DNA of 64,000 bases. It comes from Bombyx mori (lineage: Eukaryota; Arthropoda; Insecta; Lepidoptera; Bombycidae). The notes beneath the pieces were generated by a model that was given only the letters and a program-made list of their open reading frames with translations, ran no database searches and was not told where the DNA came from. The DNA lies in the NCBI RefSeq assembly GCF_030269925.1, contig NC_085111.1, forward strand, positions 4,952,142 through 5,016,141, given 5' to 3'. Below, piece by piece: positions 27,301 through 42,300 of the stretch. The position numbers were made by a program, and so were the translations under genes. Position 1 is the first letter of the stretch. Each line of letters starts with the position of its first letter.

Positions 27301-30300
27301 GCTCACATCCCACCTGGGGTTAAGTCGTTAGTGCGCCACCTACCTTGAGATATAAGTTTTAAGGTCGCAAGTATAGTTACAAAGGCTGCCCCACCCTTCA
27401 AACCGAAACGCATTACTGGTTCACGGCAGAAATAAGCAGGATGGTGGTACCTACCCGTGCGGACTCACAGGAGTTCCTACCACTAGTAAATAATAGTAAT
27501 ACATCAACAAATAGATAGTAAAACTACTTAAGGTTCCGCTAGATACTCTATAACAACTAATAAAATTAATATATTTTTAGACAATACAGACCGTCTGCCC
27601 ACAAAGTCTATAAAAACACATATAAAGAAAAAGTCAGTTACACATGTATACTGGATTGAGTTCAACATCCTAGTATAAGATAGTCCATACTCTATCAACC
27701 TAGATCAGAAGGAAGTCTGTCTTATGTCTGTTAAGAGTGTTTAGTTCATTTAACTTTCAGTTATTCAATAGATATTCATTTTTAAGAATAGGATTTTATT
27801 TTTTATTTTTTCCTCTTCATCATTAAATATGATAACGTTAATTCAACCTATATCTGCCTCGAACCAGTTATGGGTTCCGGTTTAAATGGTGTACGGTCGT
27901 TAGATCATTTGGTACTGCGACCTCATTTTTCAAGGTGGTAATTACATGTGCATCTGAATCACTAGTCCGTTATATTCCTATGAAATATATCTTTGTAGAG
28001 ACCAAACTTGTGTCTTACTGATGGTAGATGGTGTTGCTCGCTCACGCACATTGGTGTATCGGCATTCTAGCAAATTGGCCGGCAAATATTCGTTCATCCC
28101 GATCTGAAGGATGGAGTAGCCATATTACAATGTTAGTTTCTGAAAATTCTAACCTAGTGTCTCAAATTCGACGGCATCCACTTTCCGATGTCCGTGGTCT
28201 TCGGTATCCATAACACCAAGTGAAACGTGAGCTCGTAATTTAACAAAACGAAAATCTAAAACTTAAAAATCGGGCTCAGTTTGTAAAATCTCGGTTTCGG
28301 TAGGCAGCGGCTTGGCTCTGGGCCTGGCATTGCTGAAGTCCATGGGTGACGGTAACCACTCACTATCAGGTGGGCCGTATGCTCGTCTGCCTACAAGGGC
28401 AATAAAAAAAATAATGTAATGAGCCTGAAACGAGAAATAGTTCTTTCAAAGTGAAAAGACTCGAAATCGTTTACGCTAGACTAGACGCCCTAGTTTTTTA
28501 ACGTTTCCGGCACTGACGGCGCTACAAGTTTTCCACTTTATGAACTTGTACCAGTGTAAGACAGTTAATCGATAGCAAAACAGACAATCTAGGTTAAAGT
28601 AAACAAAGTTTTTTACAGAGTTCCTTCGTCAATGAACCGTGAGTCAAAAACTAATAATAACATGTATTAAGCTTTTTTTGACAACCCTTATTTCATATTG
28701 TTTTCAATAAACTAAGACTAGATTAGGCTTAATTTAAGGCTTAAATTAGTTTTGTGTAGAGCAACCTCAGATGGCCACTAATTTAAATTTAGAATCCATC
28801 ACACGAATCTTACCAATAATAATATTAATATTGAGGAATTCGACAAAAAGCATTGCAGATTTCAATTTAAAAACTACATTTCATTAAAAAACAGCATCGT
28901 ACTTCGGACCGAGTGAAAATGATGACGAAAAGGAAGGATGGGACATTGTGAACCGCAAACAATGGCCGGTGGCTCGCAGTTCGCATAGTAATCAACCGGG
29001 CCTGTCCCTCGTGCCAATCTATTAGACAAAGAGAAGGCACCAATGACGCTAATATTAATTTAAAAAAATAATGTAATAAATATTGTTTATTGAGCAGTAA
29101 ACTTAAAATGTAAAAACCGAACACAATAACCATAACAATTAACGGTAGGTAGCGGCTTGGCTCTGCTCCGGGCATTGCTGAAGTCCATGAGTGACGGTAA
29201 CCACTCACCATCAGGTGGGCCGTATGCTCGTCTGCTTACAAGTGCGATAAAAAAAGTTAATGATTTATGCGGATATAATACTCAATGAGGTGAACTTCTG
29301 TTAAAGTTTAACAGAAGGATCTTTCTGGATTAGTACGAATAAAAATATAAACTTTAACATCAGGCAGTTACAGCTTAATTTGCGTCCTAACTAGACTGCG
29401 ACTACAAGTTAATGTAGTACAAACAAAATCAGATTACTTATATTGATATAGACGTATGACGACTATGCTTTTTGTCAGTTTCAAGGTAAAGAATTGGTAC
29501 GTCATGGTAGTACAGTGACAAATGCGTCATCCCCTCAAAAAACATTAATAAATATTAGCAGGAGGATGTTCTCAATTTGATTGTTTTTCTTTATATTTGT
29601 CACCTCAGAAATATGTCATTTTTAAAAAATATTTATGTTTTTGAATCGATAAATGGAAATCGATGGAAAATTATTAGATTTGAAAACATAATATATATTT
29701 TCCATAAAAATTACTTCGGTTCAATAGTTTAAATATTAAAATGGTTGGGAAAATATGTTATCGAAATAAAAGAAATAGCGTGTATTTATTTTTAGCTTAT
29801 TTAAATAATGTCTCTCACTACAGAAATTGGTTTTCAATATTTTTCAATTATAATTGGATCTTAATAATTGTGGATAATTGGATCTTATGTCATAGAAATG
29901 ACATTTGCTTTTATTGATAACCATGCGCACTTATCAGCAGGTAAGTGGGAACGTAGGAGTACCTCAAAGTTAATGATCACCTCCACATAATAATATAAGT
30001 GTCGGCGCATTCCAATCCCACGTATGAGATGGTTTCTGCACTTGATTAAAAACGCATCTTCGTACTTAGTATTCCTTGCTTAAGGGAAAGACATTATGCG
30101 AATATATACATTGTGGCATAGGCTAGTTCAAATTGATAACTCTTTTCAAGTCTCTTAAGTAGTTTTTGTCTTTCTTGGAGTGTGACTAATGACATTTAGC
30201 CTATAATTTGAGACGGTCTAGTGAAATCTTCTCCTTAATATGGTCGTATGGATATCAATAGTGCATTAGAACCACACAGTTTGAATTGCTCAATTTTTAA

Positions 30301-33300
30301 AAATTTGTAGAATTTTGTAAAGGTTGTATATTGGAACTTCTTTGTTTTTATTAAGTCATATATCACCTAAATTAGAAAAAAAATACTACCTCCCGTGGTG
30401 TGAACAGCCAGCACGGATGGCGAATAGATATGAAATTGTAACGAAGTCGTACACAAATAGGAAAACACAATAAATACGTTTAAATACATTTTTCTGTTTG
30501 TCAACCGATTTGATTGTTTGTTTAGTAGCATTAACGACCAGTAGTGACGGTAAGTGGTTACCATCACTCATGTACGTCAGCAATGACAGGGGCACAGTTA
30601 AGTCTAGGCCTACCGGTGAGTAAGAGTCGTAAGCCTCGTTTGAAGAAGGTACTTGTACAGTAACTAAAAATCTGTAAATCGCTAGTTTAAATAAAAAGTA
30701 AGAGATAGTTTTCTCCTAAAAAATTCAAGCCGGGGCCTTGAAGGGCCATTTCAGAATAACCCTAACAAGTAGGTGGTCTCACGGAACACAAACCTGACGA
30801 CGTTGCTAACACTAACCCTAGCAAGAGCAGTGCTTCGCAGAATCTACCACCGGATCGGAAACGCGACCCACTGAGAAGATCCGGCGAGAAACTCAGTGAG
30901 CTGTGTAGCGAAGTCGTTATAGTCTTATAAAATAAGAATATAATACGGTGTATTTCAATTATGGGCATACCGCTGGCAATCCATAAAATGAACACAAACT
31001 AATAAGCAAAGATTGGCACGCTTCGGCTAATCCTGATACTAATAAACAAGTTTTCCTTATTTAATCTTTGTGTTTGGTACACAAGTGTGCGTGAACTATT
31101 TTTATTAACATTGGATCAGTAAATAAAATAACTGTGTCTCTTTTTATGGCTGTTTTCATTGCGAAGTGGGCCCATGAATGGTTGATACAATAAATCAAAT
31201 GGTTTATATGACAAAAACCAAGTACATACATGTATCTATGTGGTATTGTAGGTGTTGAACAAATTACAATAATTATGTATAACTATTTGAACTTATTTTT
31301 TAATTAAGCACATAATATCACAAACTAATACTATATTATAAGAATTGTGCGTTTTGTGTTGGTTTTACACATGGAGGTCAATAAAACCCGCGTGCGGCTA
31401 CTTAATTATAATAAAAATGAAACTAAAAAGTTAAGTTCTACATAAAACGTGCATTGGTTTAATTGTACATAAACCTGTTCCAAAAACGAAGGTGTGTTAG
31501 TTATAATTCTTCTTAATTTGATAATAGATACTAACAAAAAAACAAACACGTTCGATTTTATTGATGTAATATAATAAAAGCAAAGTTTTGCGCGTAATGT
31601 ACCGCTTCAAGGGAAAGTGGAGGACGTCCACAAAGTGATTTCACTTAATATTACGGCTTCGCGTAATTTGAAGATAGTATTTAAATATTGCGTTTCGTTT
31701 ACGTTAGGTTATATTTTACTTCGTTTCGATAACGGCATATCCCTTTTTGCAACTCGATAACAATACTTGTATAGTTTCATTACGCGATTTGTTATCCTCA
31801 TTTTATTACTATCGACATTTCAAACAATGTACGGTTTTCGTGATCTCACAGTCACAGGCGACTAAAATCTTATGCGTCGACATTTGAACGTTGTAAAAGA
31901 TATCTTTATAACAATTTTTTTTTAATTGCCTAAATGGGTGAAGGAGCTCACGGCCTACCTGATGTTAAGTGGTTACCAGAACCCATAGACATCTACAACG
32001 TAAGTGCCGCCACCTACCTCGAGATATGAGTTCTAAGGTCTCACTTTTTAAAGTACAACGGCTGCCCCACTCTTCAAACCGAAACGCATTACTGCTTTAC
32101 GGCAGAAATAGGCAGGGCGGTAGTACTTACCCGTGCGGATGCACAAGACGTCCTATCACCAGTATTTACGCAAATTATAATTTTGCAGGCATGATTTTTA
32201 TTACACGATGTTATTCCTTCACAGTGGAAGACAGTCATGAACATTGTTTAAGTAAGTATTATTTCATTAGAAAAATTGGTACTTGCCTGCGGGGTTCGCA
32301 CACCGGTGCATCGCAAGATACGAATGCACCGGACGTCTTATCCTTTAGGCCACGACGACTTCCAAATAGATAATTTTCCTATTAACTTAGTGCGTGCTAC
32401 TTCAGTGAATTGGTAATACATAAAATACTAATTATTAACACGCTTTATTAGTTCGACCTTTATTTTATTACTTTTGCCTAATATCCTGAATTACCGCGAT
32501 AAGACATGTATAATTTGAATCAGAATCTCTCTGCGGTTTTTTATATATAGGTATTTAGTCTAAGTCCGTCGTGGTTTCCTCACAATTTTTACAAATTTCA
32601 CTTTACCTTCTGTTAAGTATATGCTTCCGTTTTTTTCAGGAGAATAGACAACAAAGCTTTACTGGAAGTGCGACGTGATTACAAGATATTTGGAATTAGG
32701 TATACGTTAGTAATTGAATTTTTAGGTTTTCCTATAGGTATTTAAATATACTCCTGCTGTGATAAATTAGTACTATGCAGTTTGAATATTTTTTAAATGT
32801 AACTCGGTTGACAGTTTTTCTAAAATAAATAGGACCGTGTTTTCTCGTTTGGACATATAGGAAATATTCAGACTACCATACTCTTAGGTCTTAACGTGGT
32901 AAGGAATATATTGAGCTTGTATGGTTACCGCCATTTTAACTAAATGGCCGGAATAGTTACGCGTTCCGAATTCGTGTCTTAATGTTCTTGACCTGGCGGT
33001 ATTCAAGCTGTCATGCCTATATTGGCTACGGTGACCACTTAGCACCAGGTAAGCCGTGAAGTGCAAAGAATAAAGGGATGTGAGCATACGACCCAACCAA
33101 TATTGAGTGTTCTGTATCACTTAAGGACTTTAAAAATATATTTCCAAGGTGCTACTTATAGCTCAAAGCTCTTAAACTAAAATTAGATTGAAAAACATGT
33201 TAATATGTACAGGAAATAGAGTTCATTCCATGAGTCGGCCGTATTAATATTTTGAAAAAGGCACTAAATGAACGCAGTGCTTCCAGTAGTTGTGATGATC

Positions 33301-36300
33301 TGTAAATCGTGTACCTAATCATTTTAAGATAATTTTTAAGTTATTATTCCACACTGAATACGCGGTATAAAATAGAGGGACCTGAAATTTATCTGTAAAC
33401 CCAGAGAGAGCAATTTTTTTAATACTATTTATCTCCGTCAGGACATTCACGTTTCAACATAGCATAGGGGCATTTGATACAGTAAACCACTAAATTACTA
33501 AACTCATTGTGTCATTTCAGTACGAGGCTTAAATTGATAAAGCTACCGTATCGAGGATGGTTTCATCATCGAATATTAGTTTAAGGCCGTACCTAGTTTG
33601 ATTGACTGGGTCATTATTCAAGTACTGGTCAGTTAAATAAGCAACGACTAGATCGTAAATTGGTGAAAATCGTCTATAGACAGACGGACGTCGATGGCAA
33701 TGAAAGGTCAATTAATGCTTCAGCGACTCCTCGTTTATAAATAAGGAATCGCGTTCAGTCTCTTTCTTAAACGCGACAGATCACAGAAACCGTTATTATT
33801 GGTGAAATTTTGTTAATATTATCAGGATGGTTTAAGACTTAAAGCATACCCTATCAGAAATTGCCAAAAATATATAATTTAGAGTATTTATGTAACGTTG
33901 TTCCGTAATACTGTAACTCACCACGAGCAGCCGCTAGCCGTTCCGCCTTGGTGCTACACTTCCAAAACTTCATGTCACCCTTTGTTGTCAACAACGAGCC
34001 GCGAGATGACACCGTACACGCCCGCTAAGGCAAGTCGCCATCGTCAAACTGTCCGATTAGGACCGAAACAATGACTTTTGTTTACAAATGAACGACGCGG
34101 AGGATTTAATAAATTGGCGAGCGAAGTGGCCGGCTGCATGAGACCAATGAGCCGAGGCAGAACGAGAGCGACGAACGTACAATCTCCGGTTGCAATGTAA
34201 GTGTGTACTGGAGGAAGGCGTGGGAGCCTCGACCCCGTCCAGACCTGGACCGTCTAAAGCCCCCATAAAACTCAATTGAAAATACTTAATGTAGCGTAAA
34301 AAAGTTTATTTTCTATCACATCATGTCTTCCTACAGTTAATTTGGAACATGGCAGCCAAATATTATACTAAGGACAATAATTACGGTTTGAAGCAATTTT
34401 AAAATTTGGTTTCTTCACTAAAAAAGTTCAATGACAAAAAATACCATTTTTTCACTGCAAAATAGAAATAATTTTAATGATCAATTAATTTCTATTAAAA
34501 ATGAGTCTGGTTCCAATCTTACATATTATTGCACTATAAAAATACATTGGTTAGCATAATTTCTAGGCACATTCTCTGTACTGTCTATGATTAACTTGTA
34601 AATAATTAAACACACACCCTATCAGTTACACATTACACTAATACTATCTTAGCTCAAAATGAGATTTTCAAAACATTCCGCACACACTGCTAATTAATTA
34701 TAGTAGCCAAAGATTAATATTAAATTAGTTACGTTTAAATATTAAATAAGTTGTTGTGAAATATTCAATTAAACTAATCCTTTAAAATATGTTTAAAATA
34801 ATAATAATTGATAGTTAAATCGATGGGACATTTTTATCGGTAATAACATACAAGTAGCGTACTATTATTTAAAATCAGCAAGTAGGTATACAGGTTAGCT
34901 TCATTTCAATCGTCGTTTTGAAAAGCAGTTTTTAAAAAAAAGAACAATTGTCATGCAAGTAAACTGAAAATATTAATGATTTTATTTACTGTTCAACAGA
35001 TGGTAGGCAGGTAGGTAGGTTAAGCATTTCGATCATTTTTGAAGTAGCAAGCTCGATTGTCAAGTTTCCAATAAATCGATTCCAAAACGGTATAGGTTCA
35101 TCGAATAAAATAATCAAATTGATAATAATCCACATGCGATGTGGTGTGCGAAAATGAATTGAGGGCGAAAGCAAATGACGTTCACACGGGAACCGAGGGC
35201 GTGGCGTGCGGCGGACAAGAACCGACGACCCAACTGCTGTACGAGACTATCAGACTACCCACAAGTGCCCACAACTAAGTACGGAGGGTCAATAACGATT
35301 CGAGCGCTTCGGGACCTATAAATTAATGCATGTAAAAACGGAATTGTATACATAATAAAAACTACTTTTAGTTTTTGTGATCACGGATGACTAAACTGTA
35401 AATAACAAAACACGACATTTAAACTGTAAAAGTAATTTGAATTCTGTCTACGATTCGCGAAAACCGATGAAAATACAAAATTGTATAATTAATACATCAT
35501 AATACCTTCGTTTATCATACAGTGGGACTTTAAATTATTTAAGAAAAAATGTAAAAAAAATTCAATGTGAGTGCTAAAACAGAATCATCGCCTGTGTCAT
35601 TTAGTTAATGCATTTCGTTGTTTGTTTTTCTAGATATTTGTCTATATAATATGGTGTGTACATGATAATGTACATATATTAAATAAGCGACGAATTTTAA
35701 AACATAATATATAAGACAAATTAAAATGTACACCATTATATGTTTCGCCGCACGTACAGTCTCACCAATCAAAACAGACTAATAACTACACTACATCATT
35801 GACGAGCACTCAAAAATTGTACACTGTAAATACGGTGTGTACATGTTTATGGATAGTATTGTAAACCTATATTGGTTTTGTCTTTAAAGTTGTTATAATT
35901 AAAACTACTCTTACGGCATAATCCCGCGTTCATTACTGTCATTTATACTATTTTAGTAGATTCGATACAGAATGTAGGCAGCAGAATCAAAAATACTCAA
36001 ATGTCGATTCAACTGTCCAGTGTTCAAAACGTCTGAAATAATGTAACGATAATTAATTTTACGCGAGATTAAGCTGTAACAGTATTCATAATTATTGTTG
36101 CAACTCACCGAAGTAAAAACCGATGTAAATATATTATAGTAGTTACCCGAAAACGTAAACAATATTAATTCGCTAATTTATGATTTATTTTCATTTAAAT
36201 ATACCGTCCCAAAAATTAACATTATTAGCACTTGTTTTCAGAAACGATTCCTTTACCTTTTACGATTAACAAACTTTCGCGATAAAAGTTACCTTAATTA

Positions 36301-39300
36301 TGGACACACTCAAAATATAGGTGAATACAAAGATGAATTGGTTTTGTGATTGCAAAGTCATCATCACGGTATGGAATATCTATAAAATTCTAAAAAAATA
36401 ATATATCCTTTATTTATTTTTTATATTAAGTATAAATCAATGGTACCCTATTGGTATTTTTAAAATTATTTATTGCTTTCACTTGACTTACCTTCTAAAC
36501 ACCAAAATTTTAAAACCAATTAATTTGGACTGGGCTGTTTTAAAAAAACATGCGTCTCATGCACATTAAAAAAAAATATTACCTTTCAATAATTGAGGCA
36601 AATGTTCAGCATTTTTGTACATTCTTTACAATTCGAAACAAATAAACATTACTTACATTCGTTATGTAAAAATGTGTACAAAATTTCCGTTTCAGGTATA
36701 AAAATATGCACTAAAATACTACGATAATTATAACGATGATTATGGAAATCATTCGGAAACAAAACATTTTCATCATAGTAGAAGTTACTTAACAGAAAGG
36801 AACTGATTAAAAATTGATGGCTCTTTGACCGCCATCTTTTGCTTGTTTGTGATTGACCATAACCGACGGTGGACCATCGCTTATCACCATATAATAAATA
36901 GTATTTTCATTATCTTTGCCGTAAGAAAAGCTATTTCCTTCATTTATAACTCCTTATGATTAAATTACAATATTCACGCTACAACACAAGTACAGTCTTT
37001 TCCAAAGAGCTATCAAATAATAGATTAAATTATGTAGTGAATTTATTTTCACGCACACAATACGCGAACATTGTGATATGTATAATTTAGAAAAATAAAT
37101 AAGCGACGAATTTAAAAACATAAATTATAAGACAAATTAAAATGTACACCATTATGTTTCGCCGCGCGTACCGTCTCACCAATCAAACAAGACTAATAAC
37201 TACACTACATCATTGACGAGCACTCAAAAAATTCACTGTAAAAACCTAATTCTACATTTATTTTTCAAAATCGTCTTACCGTATTCCACTCACGAATTAC
37301 ACGTAATAAAGGCACTGCTTTCTTTAAATTTAAAATGAACTCTATGCTTCATGCATACAATTGTGATGTCTCAATGGCTCCATAGATGAAGTGCAGGTGC
37401 AAACAAAATTTATCAATTTATTTTTGATGCAAACAATATTAACTATTTATTGAGCATAAAATAAGTATACTTGTGTCCTAAATAAAAAAAAAAGTTTCAA
37501 GGTTCCACTATAATCACTTATAAATTAACTACATAGCTAAATCTTTTATGTGGTGTAAATATGTTAACACTTAAAGGTAGGTCGCTATTAAATCAGTTTT
37601 AAGACCAATACTGAAAAGGTATAAGCTAAATTAACCTCGAGTCTATTGCCGATGTTACGTATGGCGTAAAATCATCGATCAAGTCGACGCAACATCGATT
37701 TCTTAAGGAACCATTTCGATTAACAACAGTTTAGTCGTTGCGAGATCTCTATTACGTAAACATGTTCGCATCCGTTGTAGCCCGTCATGCCCAGACGCTG
37801 CTGGGACTTTTTGGCGGGAACGCGAAGAGCGAAGTTGTGTGAATTGTTGTATTTTATCTATTTAGTGTTTCTTCGGGTTTAATCTCTCTGCACAAATGTG
37901 GGAAAATGAAACAAGTAGCTGGACGTAGCTTCTTGGGATCCTCCAAAAAGTCCACTGAAAGTCTCAGTAAATAACCACAATTTTACTGAGATTTTATTTC
38001 ATCCAATATCATCTCATCTCATTTCATTTCATTTCATCTCGTTTTTTATTATTCATAAACTGTGAATAATTAAAACGGCGAATTATAAAAGTCTTATTAC
38101 TTGACGCTGGCTAATGCACAAACCGTGCCGGAGCCAAAAAATAAAGGAGAAGAGTCGCTGCACTCTACTCAATGTCTGTACCACGCGTCCTGCACGCGGG
38201 TCTGGAAGTGCGAGACCGGCGTCACGATGTAGGCCTGCGGCTGCTGCACCACGGCGAGCGGTATTACCTGCTGAGCCATCTCCACCTGCTGGCCGCCCTC
38301 CTCCGACACTCCGAGCGACTGCACGCAGTGCTGCTGTGAGACCTGCTGCACCCCGCCCACCTGCTGTGTGAGCACCTGCTGGTGCTGGCTCACTTGGGGC
38401 ACAAGCATCTGTTGCTGCATCTGCTGCTGTTGTTGCGGCTGCTGCTGGTGTATGACGACGTGCGGTTGATTCGACATCTGTTGGTGTTGCTGTACCTGCA
38501 CCTGCTGGACTTGTTGTTGTTGCTGCTGCTGCTGCTGCTGCACTTGCTGTTGTTTCTGTTGCTGTTGTTGGGCTTGTTGTTGAGCATGTTCTCTATCGTG
38601 CTCCTCTTTCTTCTTGGCCTCCATAGCTGCCTTCTTCGCCTCGGCCTTTTCTTTCTCTTGCTGCATCCTGACAGGGTCTTTGTTTTTATCATAAGACATG
38701 CATTTGCCACTTCGAAACGGAATCATATCCTTTGGTATTTCTTGTTTTTTGGTGGCGAATTTAACATGTGGAAACTGGTCTTTCATAAACGCTCGGAAGG
38801 TTGAATAACCCATTAATTTAACACCTGGTTCTAAGATTTCTCCATACTCCTTATAAGCCTCGAACAAGTGCTTTCGAGAGTCTCCTTGGATAATAATGGT
38901 TTTGCTGCCTTTCTTACCTTCTCCTGAAGGCTGAACATCTTTAGGAGAATTTGCATGTTGCTTCAAATATTCCTTAAGGAAATTCGTTGCATGTTTGTAT
39001 ATGTCTAAAGTGAAAGTGTTATAGGGCTTCTTACCAACATTTCCATGTATCCTAGGTGCAACACCATGGGTCATCACATGTTGCCGGATACGTTTTAACT
39101 GATAGTGTGTCACATTTTCAAGATATAAGAATGCTTCCAAACAAACTTTTCTACCTTGATATACGTAGCAGGCTCTTAATCTCCTTCTTACTTTGTGCCG
39201 GGAAGTCTCTGCTGGATTTGCTAAGCTAGCCATTGTGATGCCCATCAAGTACATGTCGTGTTCGCTTTTTGTGAGTTCAGCTATGTTGAGGCGGTGACGA

Positions 39301-42300
39301 TATACTGCCTCAGGATTAAGCCCTCGATAGCAGTTATCTTTACAGTCGCAGCCTCTTCTCAGTCTCTCTTTGACCTGAAAGATTTATTTGTAATTATTTT
39401 TTACTATCCTGTTATTGAATTAAGTTTTAAATTTGAAATACACAACATCAATATAGTTCAAATGAGAGTTTGTTTAAGATGGATGTGAATAAATATATAT
39501 GATGTTATTGTTGTAATGTTGCAAGTTTGTATTATGCAAGATTCAGGGAAACAAAATAATATTCAATATATTGAAGTGCATTTAAGCATAAGCTTTTAAA
39601 AATAAAATTTCATCAAAATCAATGTAAAGTTTTGGAGTTTTACTCAAGCAAACAAATGGACAGGCAATTTTTTTTTTGCGGTTAGGTACACCTAAATATT
39701 TTGTGGTGATATGTTTTTATTTAATATCTTTAATATCGACAGACTTTTGAAACAATGATATTATTATAAATTAAGATGTATAACCTGTGTAGGATTGTCT
39801 TCCAATTTATTGTCCAACACCTCCTCGTCACTGTCAGAATCAGCTTTTTTTCTTTTTTTAAGAACCGTTTTCTTCTCTACCTTTGGTTTTGTATCCACAT
39901 CTAATTCTCCGGACTCACCATCCACTTGAGGTTCAAACTCTATAGTATACTGCCCTTGCATGTTTGTTAAATTTGGATTACCATTCTCCACCTGAATAGT
40001 GTGCCCTTGCCAGAGAACCTGAAATAATTTATTTTTAATCTTATAACACCACACAACAAGTTCATTGCGGTTCAAGAATAAAATTAAATAGATATCAAAC
40101 AGTTTTCATTTAGAATCATTGTATGTTCCAAAGAATATTTGTATGTAGATACTTAAATTTGTTACTCTTAGTTATTTAAAAGTTTTATCTTACCTGTTCT
40201 TGATGTCCATTATAGGTATGCTGTTGAATATTTTGTGGGGCTCCCATTTCAAAAACTGAATGTTGTCCCATGACTGGTGTGTGCCACTGAGCGTTCTCCC
40301 CGTATTCACCTCCGCCGTTTTGGTCGGACGGTATCGAGACTATGATCGACTCTTTGCTATCCACACTACGCCTCTCCACCGAAAGAAGGGAATGCAACAC
40401 TTCGCTCGCCTCCTTCTCAGCAGGATTTACAACTTCCATTTTCTCATACGACATCTCAGCTCGACGCTAAAACCGATCGTCATGTCAGATCACATGTACC
40501 TACATACGTGTATGTACAAAGAGACACCAAACCCGCCCCGACACAAATGAGAAACTACAAACTTTGTACATTTAACTACATTTACAAGAAAACCGCGTTT
40601 TGACTTTTCAAATTCATGTAAATAAACATAACAAAAACCGCGCAATTATTAACCTTAATCGCATTTTTTAAGTTTCATTATCGCATAGCGGATCGAACTC
40701 CCGTGGAATATTGGGCCATATAGTCATGGCAAAGAAAGAATGAAACTTACCTTTTACGGGCCGTATTGGTAGTTGAGACACAAAACAACGTATCGAGGAT
40801 AATTTTGATAAAATGTAGATTGTTTTTTATCACTTCATTCTGGCATTGTAGTCATAATTGAAGAGAAATGTACAAATTTTTCACTGAATTCACGGAAGCA
40901 ATATGGCGATATACTTTCCGTGAACAAAATCGGAGGACGCCGTAGAACACGTAATTAGTACAGTGCGCCGCCACCAGAGAGCGTCTGTAGCGAATTTCCG
41001 TATCGACGCTGTGTAGCCCGCGAAATTTGAAACAATAAATTTTAATGCAGTGTTTTGAGTGGAACGACTGTTTAATTTAAATTATATTATGTTACTTTGA
41101 TGTTGAGGGTATCATTTTAAGACATCAGAGAAAAACATATAGGTATTCAAAGAATCTGACTTATATTACATTTTTAAAATAAAAAATATAATAACATAAC
41201 TATAATTACTCGGATTATCAAACTTTATTCGTGTGTTTGATAAATTTATTTTAAAATAGCGTCGTTTTCCTTTATTGGGAATTAAAATTGTTGATATTCG
41301 TTTGTCGCTCATCATCCGTAACAATTTGCATTTTTAGGTTTTCGTGCACGCAATGAAAAGTGAAACGATGCTTGTAATAATTAACACTTTTTATTTGAAA
41401 CATAAATATGTAACAATGTAAGTATTATTTTATGTGACAGCTTGGAATCATTTTAGTATCAAATAAAACTGATAAATAATAGGATTTATCTATTGTAGTT
41501 TATTATTAATCACGTTTGGTAATATAATTCAACTCGTTTTGCTAATATTGTTTTGACAAATACAAGAAACAATTAAAATGATAAGCTGAAAGATACATTA
41601 CCATTCTGACTGCACTATAAAACTAAAGATTATAATACCAAAGCCATGTGCTAAATATGTACAGTGTACACGTGAATGCTGACGATTTATGATGATATTT
41701 TTTGCTTTTGCCATTAAAACTTTTAAAGTGCTCAATTGTTAATTGACTATCAATATTTCCTAATTTGAAGAAAATTAAAAGCAAATAAACATGATCTAAT
41801 ATACATACATAATTACACATGTATTTTCATTTGTGATTATCGCTTGATCATAATAAATTGTTTTTAATATATCATTACACAGTATTTGCACTTTTCTACT
41901 TTTCATAAAACATACTTGTTAAAAGTTTATTTATTAATATGTGTATAAAATCAGAGTGCACACTTGCACACTAGTGCATAGCACAAAGAAACGTGTTCTT
42001 TTTAATAAAGGAGGGTCCGCAGCGATGTGGAACAAAAATGAGCCGTCAAATACCACGGATACGCCGGGGTCTGGGTTTTACATCCGTTAAAATGTTATTC
42101 TCGTTAGTAATATTACAGTGATATGACACGAGTCTGTTAGTTGTTTTGTTTTTCAACATCCACATTTATACGTTACGATGAATGTAATGGAATTCGTGTT
42201 GTCCTCAAACTGAAGATACTTATAAGGTTAATTGTTAACAATCAAGTATACAAATAAATTTTTATCCAAAATTCCGTAATCGTCTGCTATATTTAAAAAC

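Noticed and set aside
32280..32360. Possible tRNA gene on the minus strand
   Set aside because: The A- and B-box sequences are the head of a full-length Bm1 SINE. The cloverleaf is degenerate and the Bm1 body follows directly.
31969..32373. 134-codon plus-strand open frame
   Set aside because: It lies wholly inside the Bm1 SINE at 31915-32365 and reads its non-coding strand.
38114..38371. Pro/Arg/Ala-rich plus-strand open frame
   Set aside because: Antisense shadow of the GC-rich end of the Gln-rich gene.
38382..38804. 140-codon Leu-rich open frame on the plus strand, apparently a membrane protein
   Set aside because: The Leu runs are the antisense of CAG/CAA Gln codons in the nested gene's exon 3.
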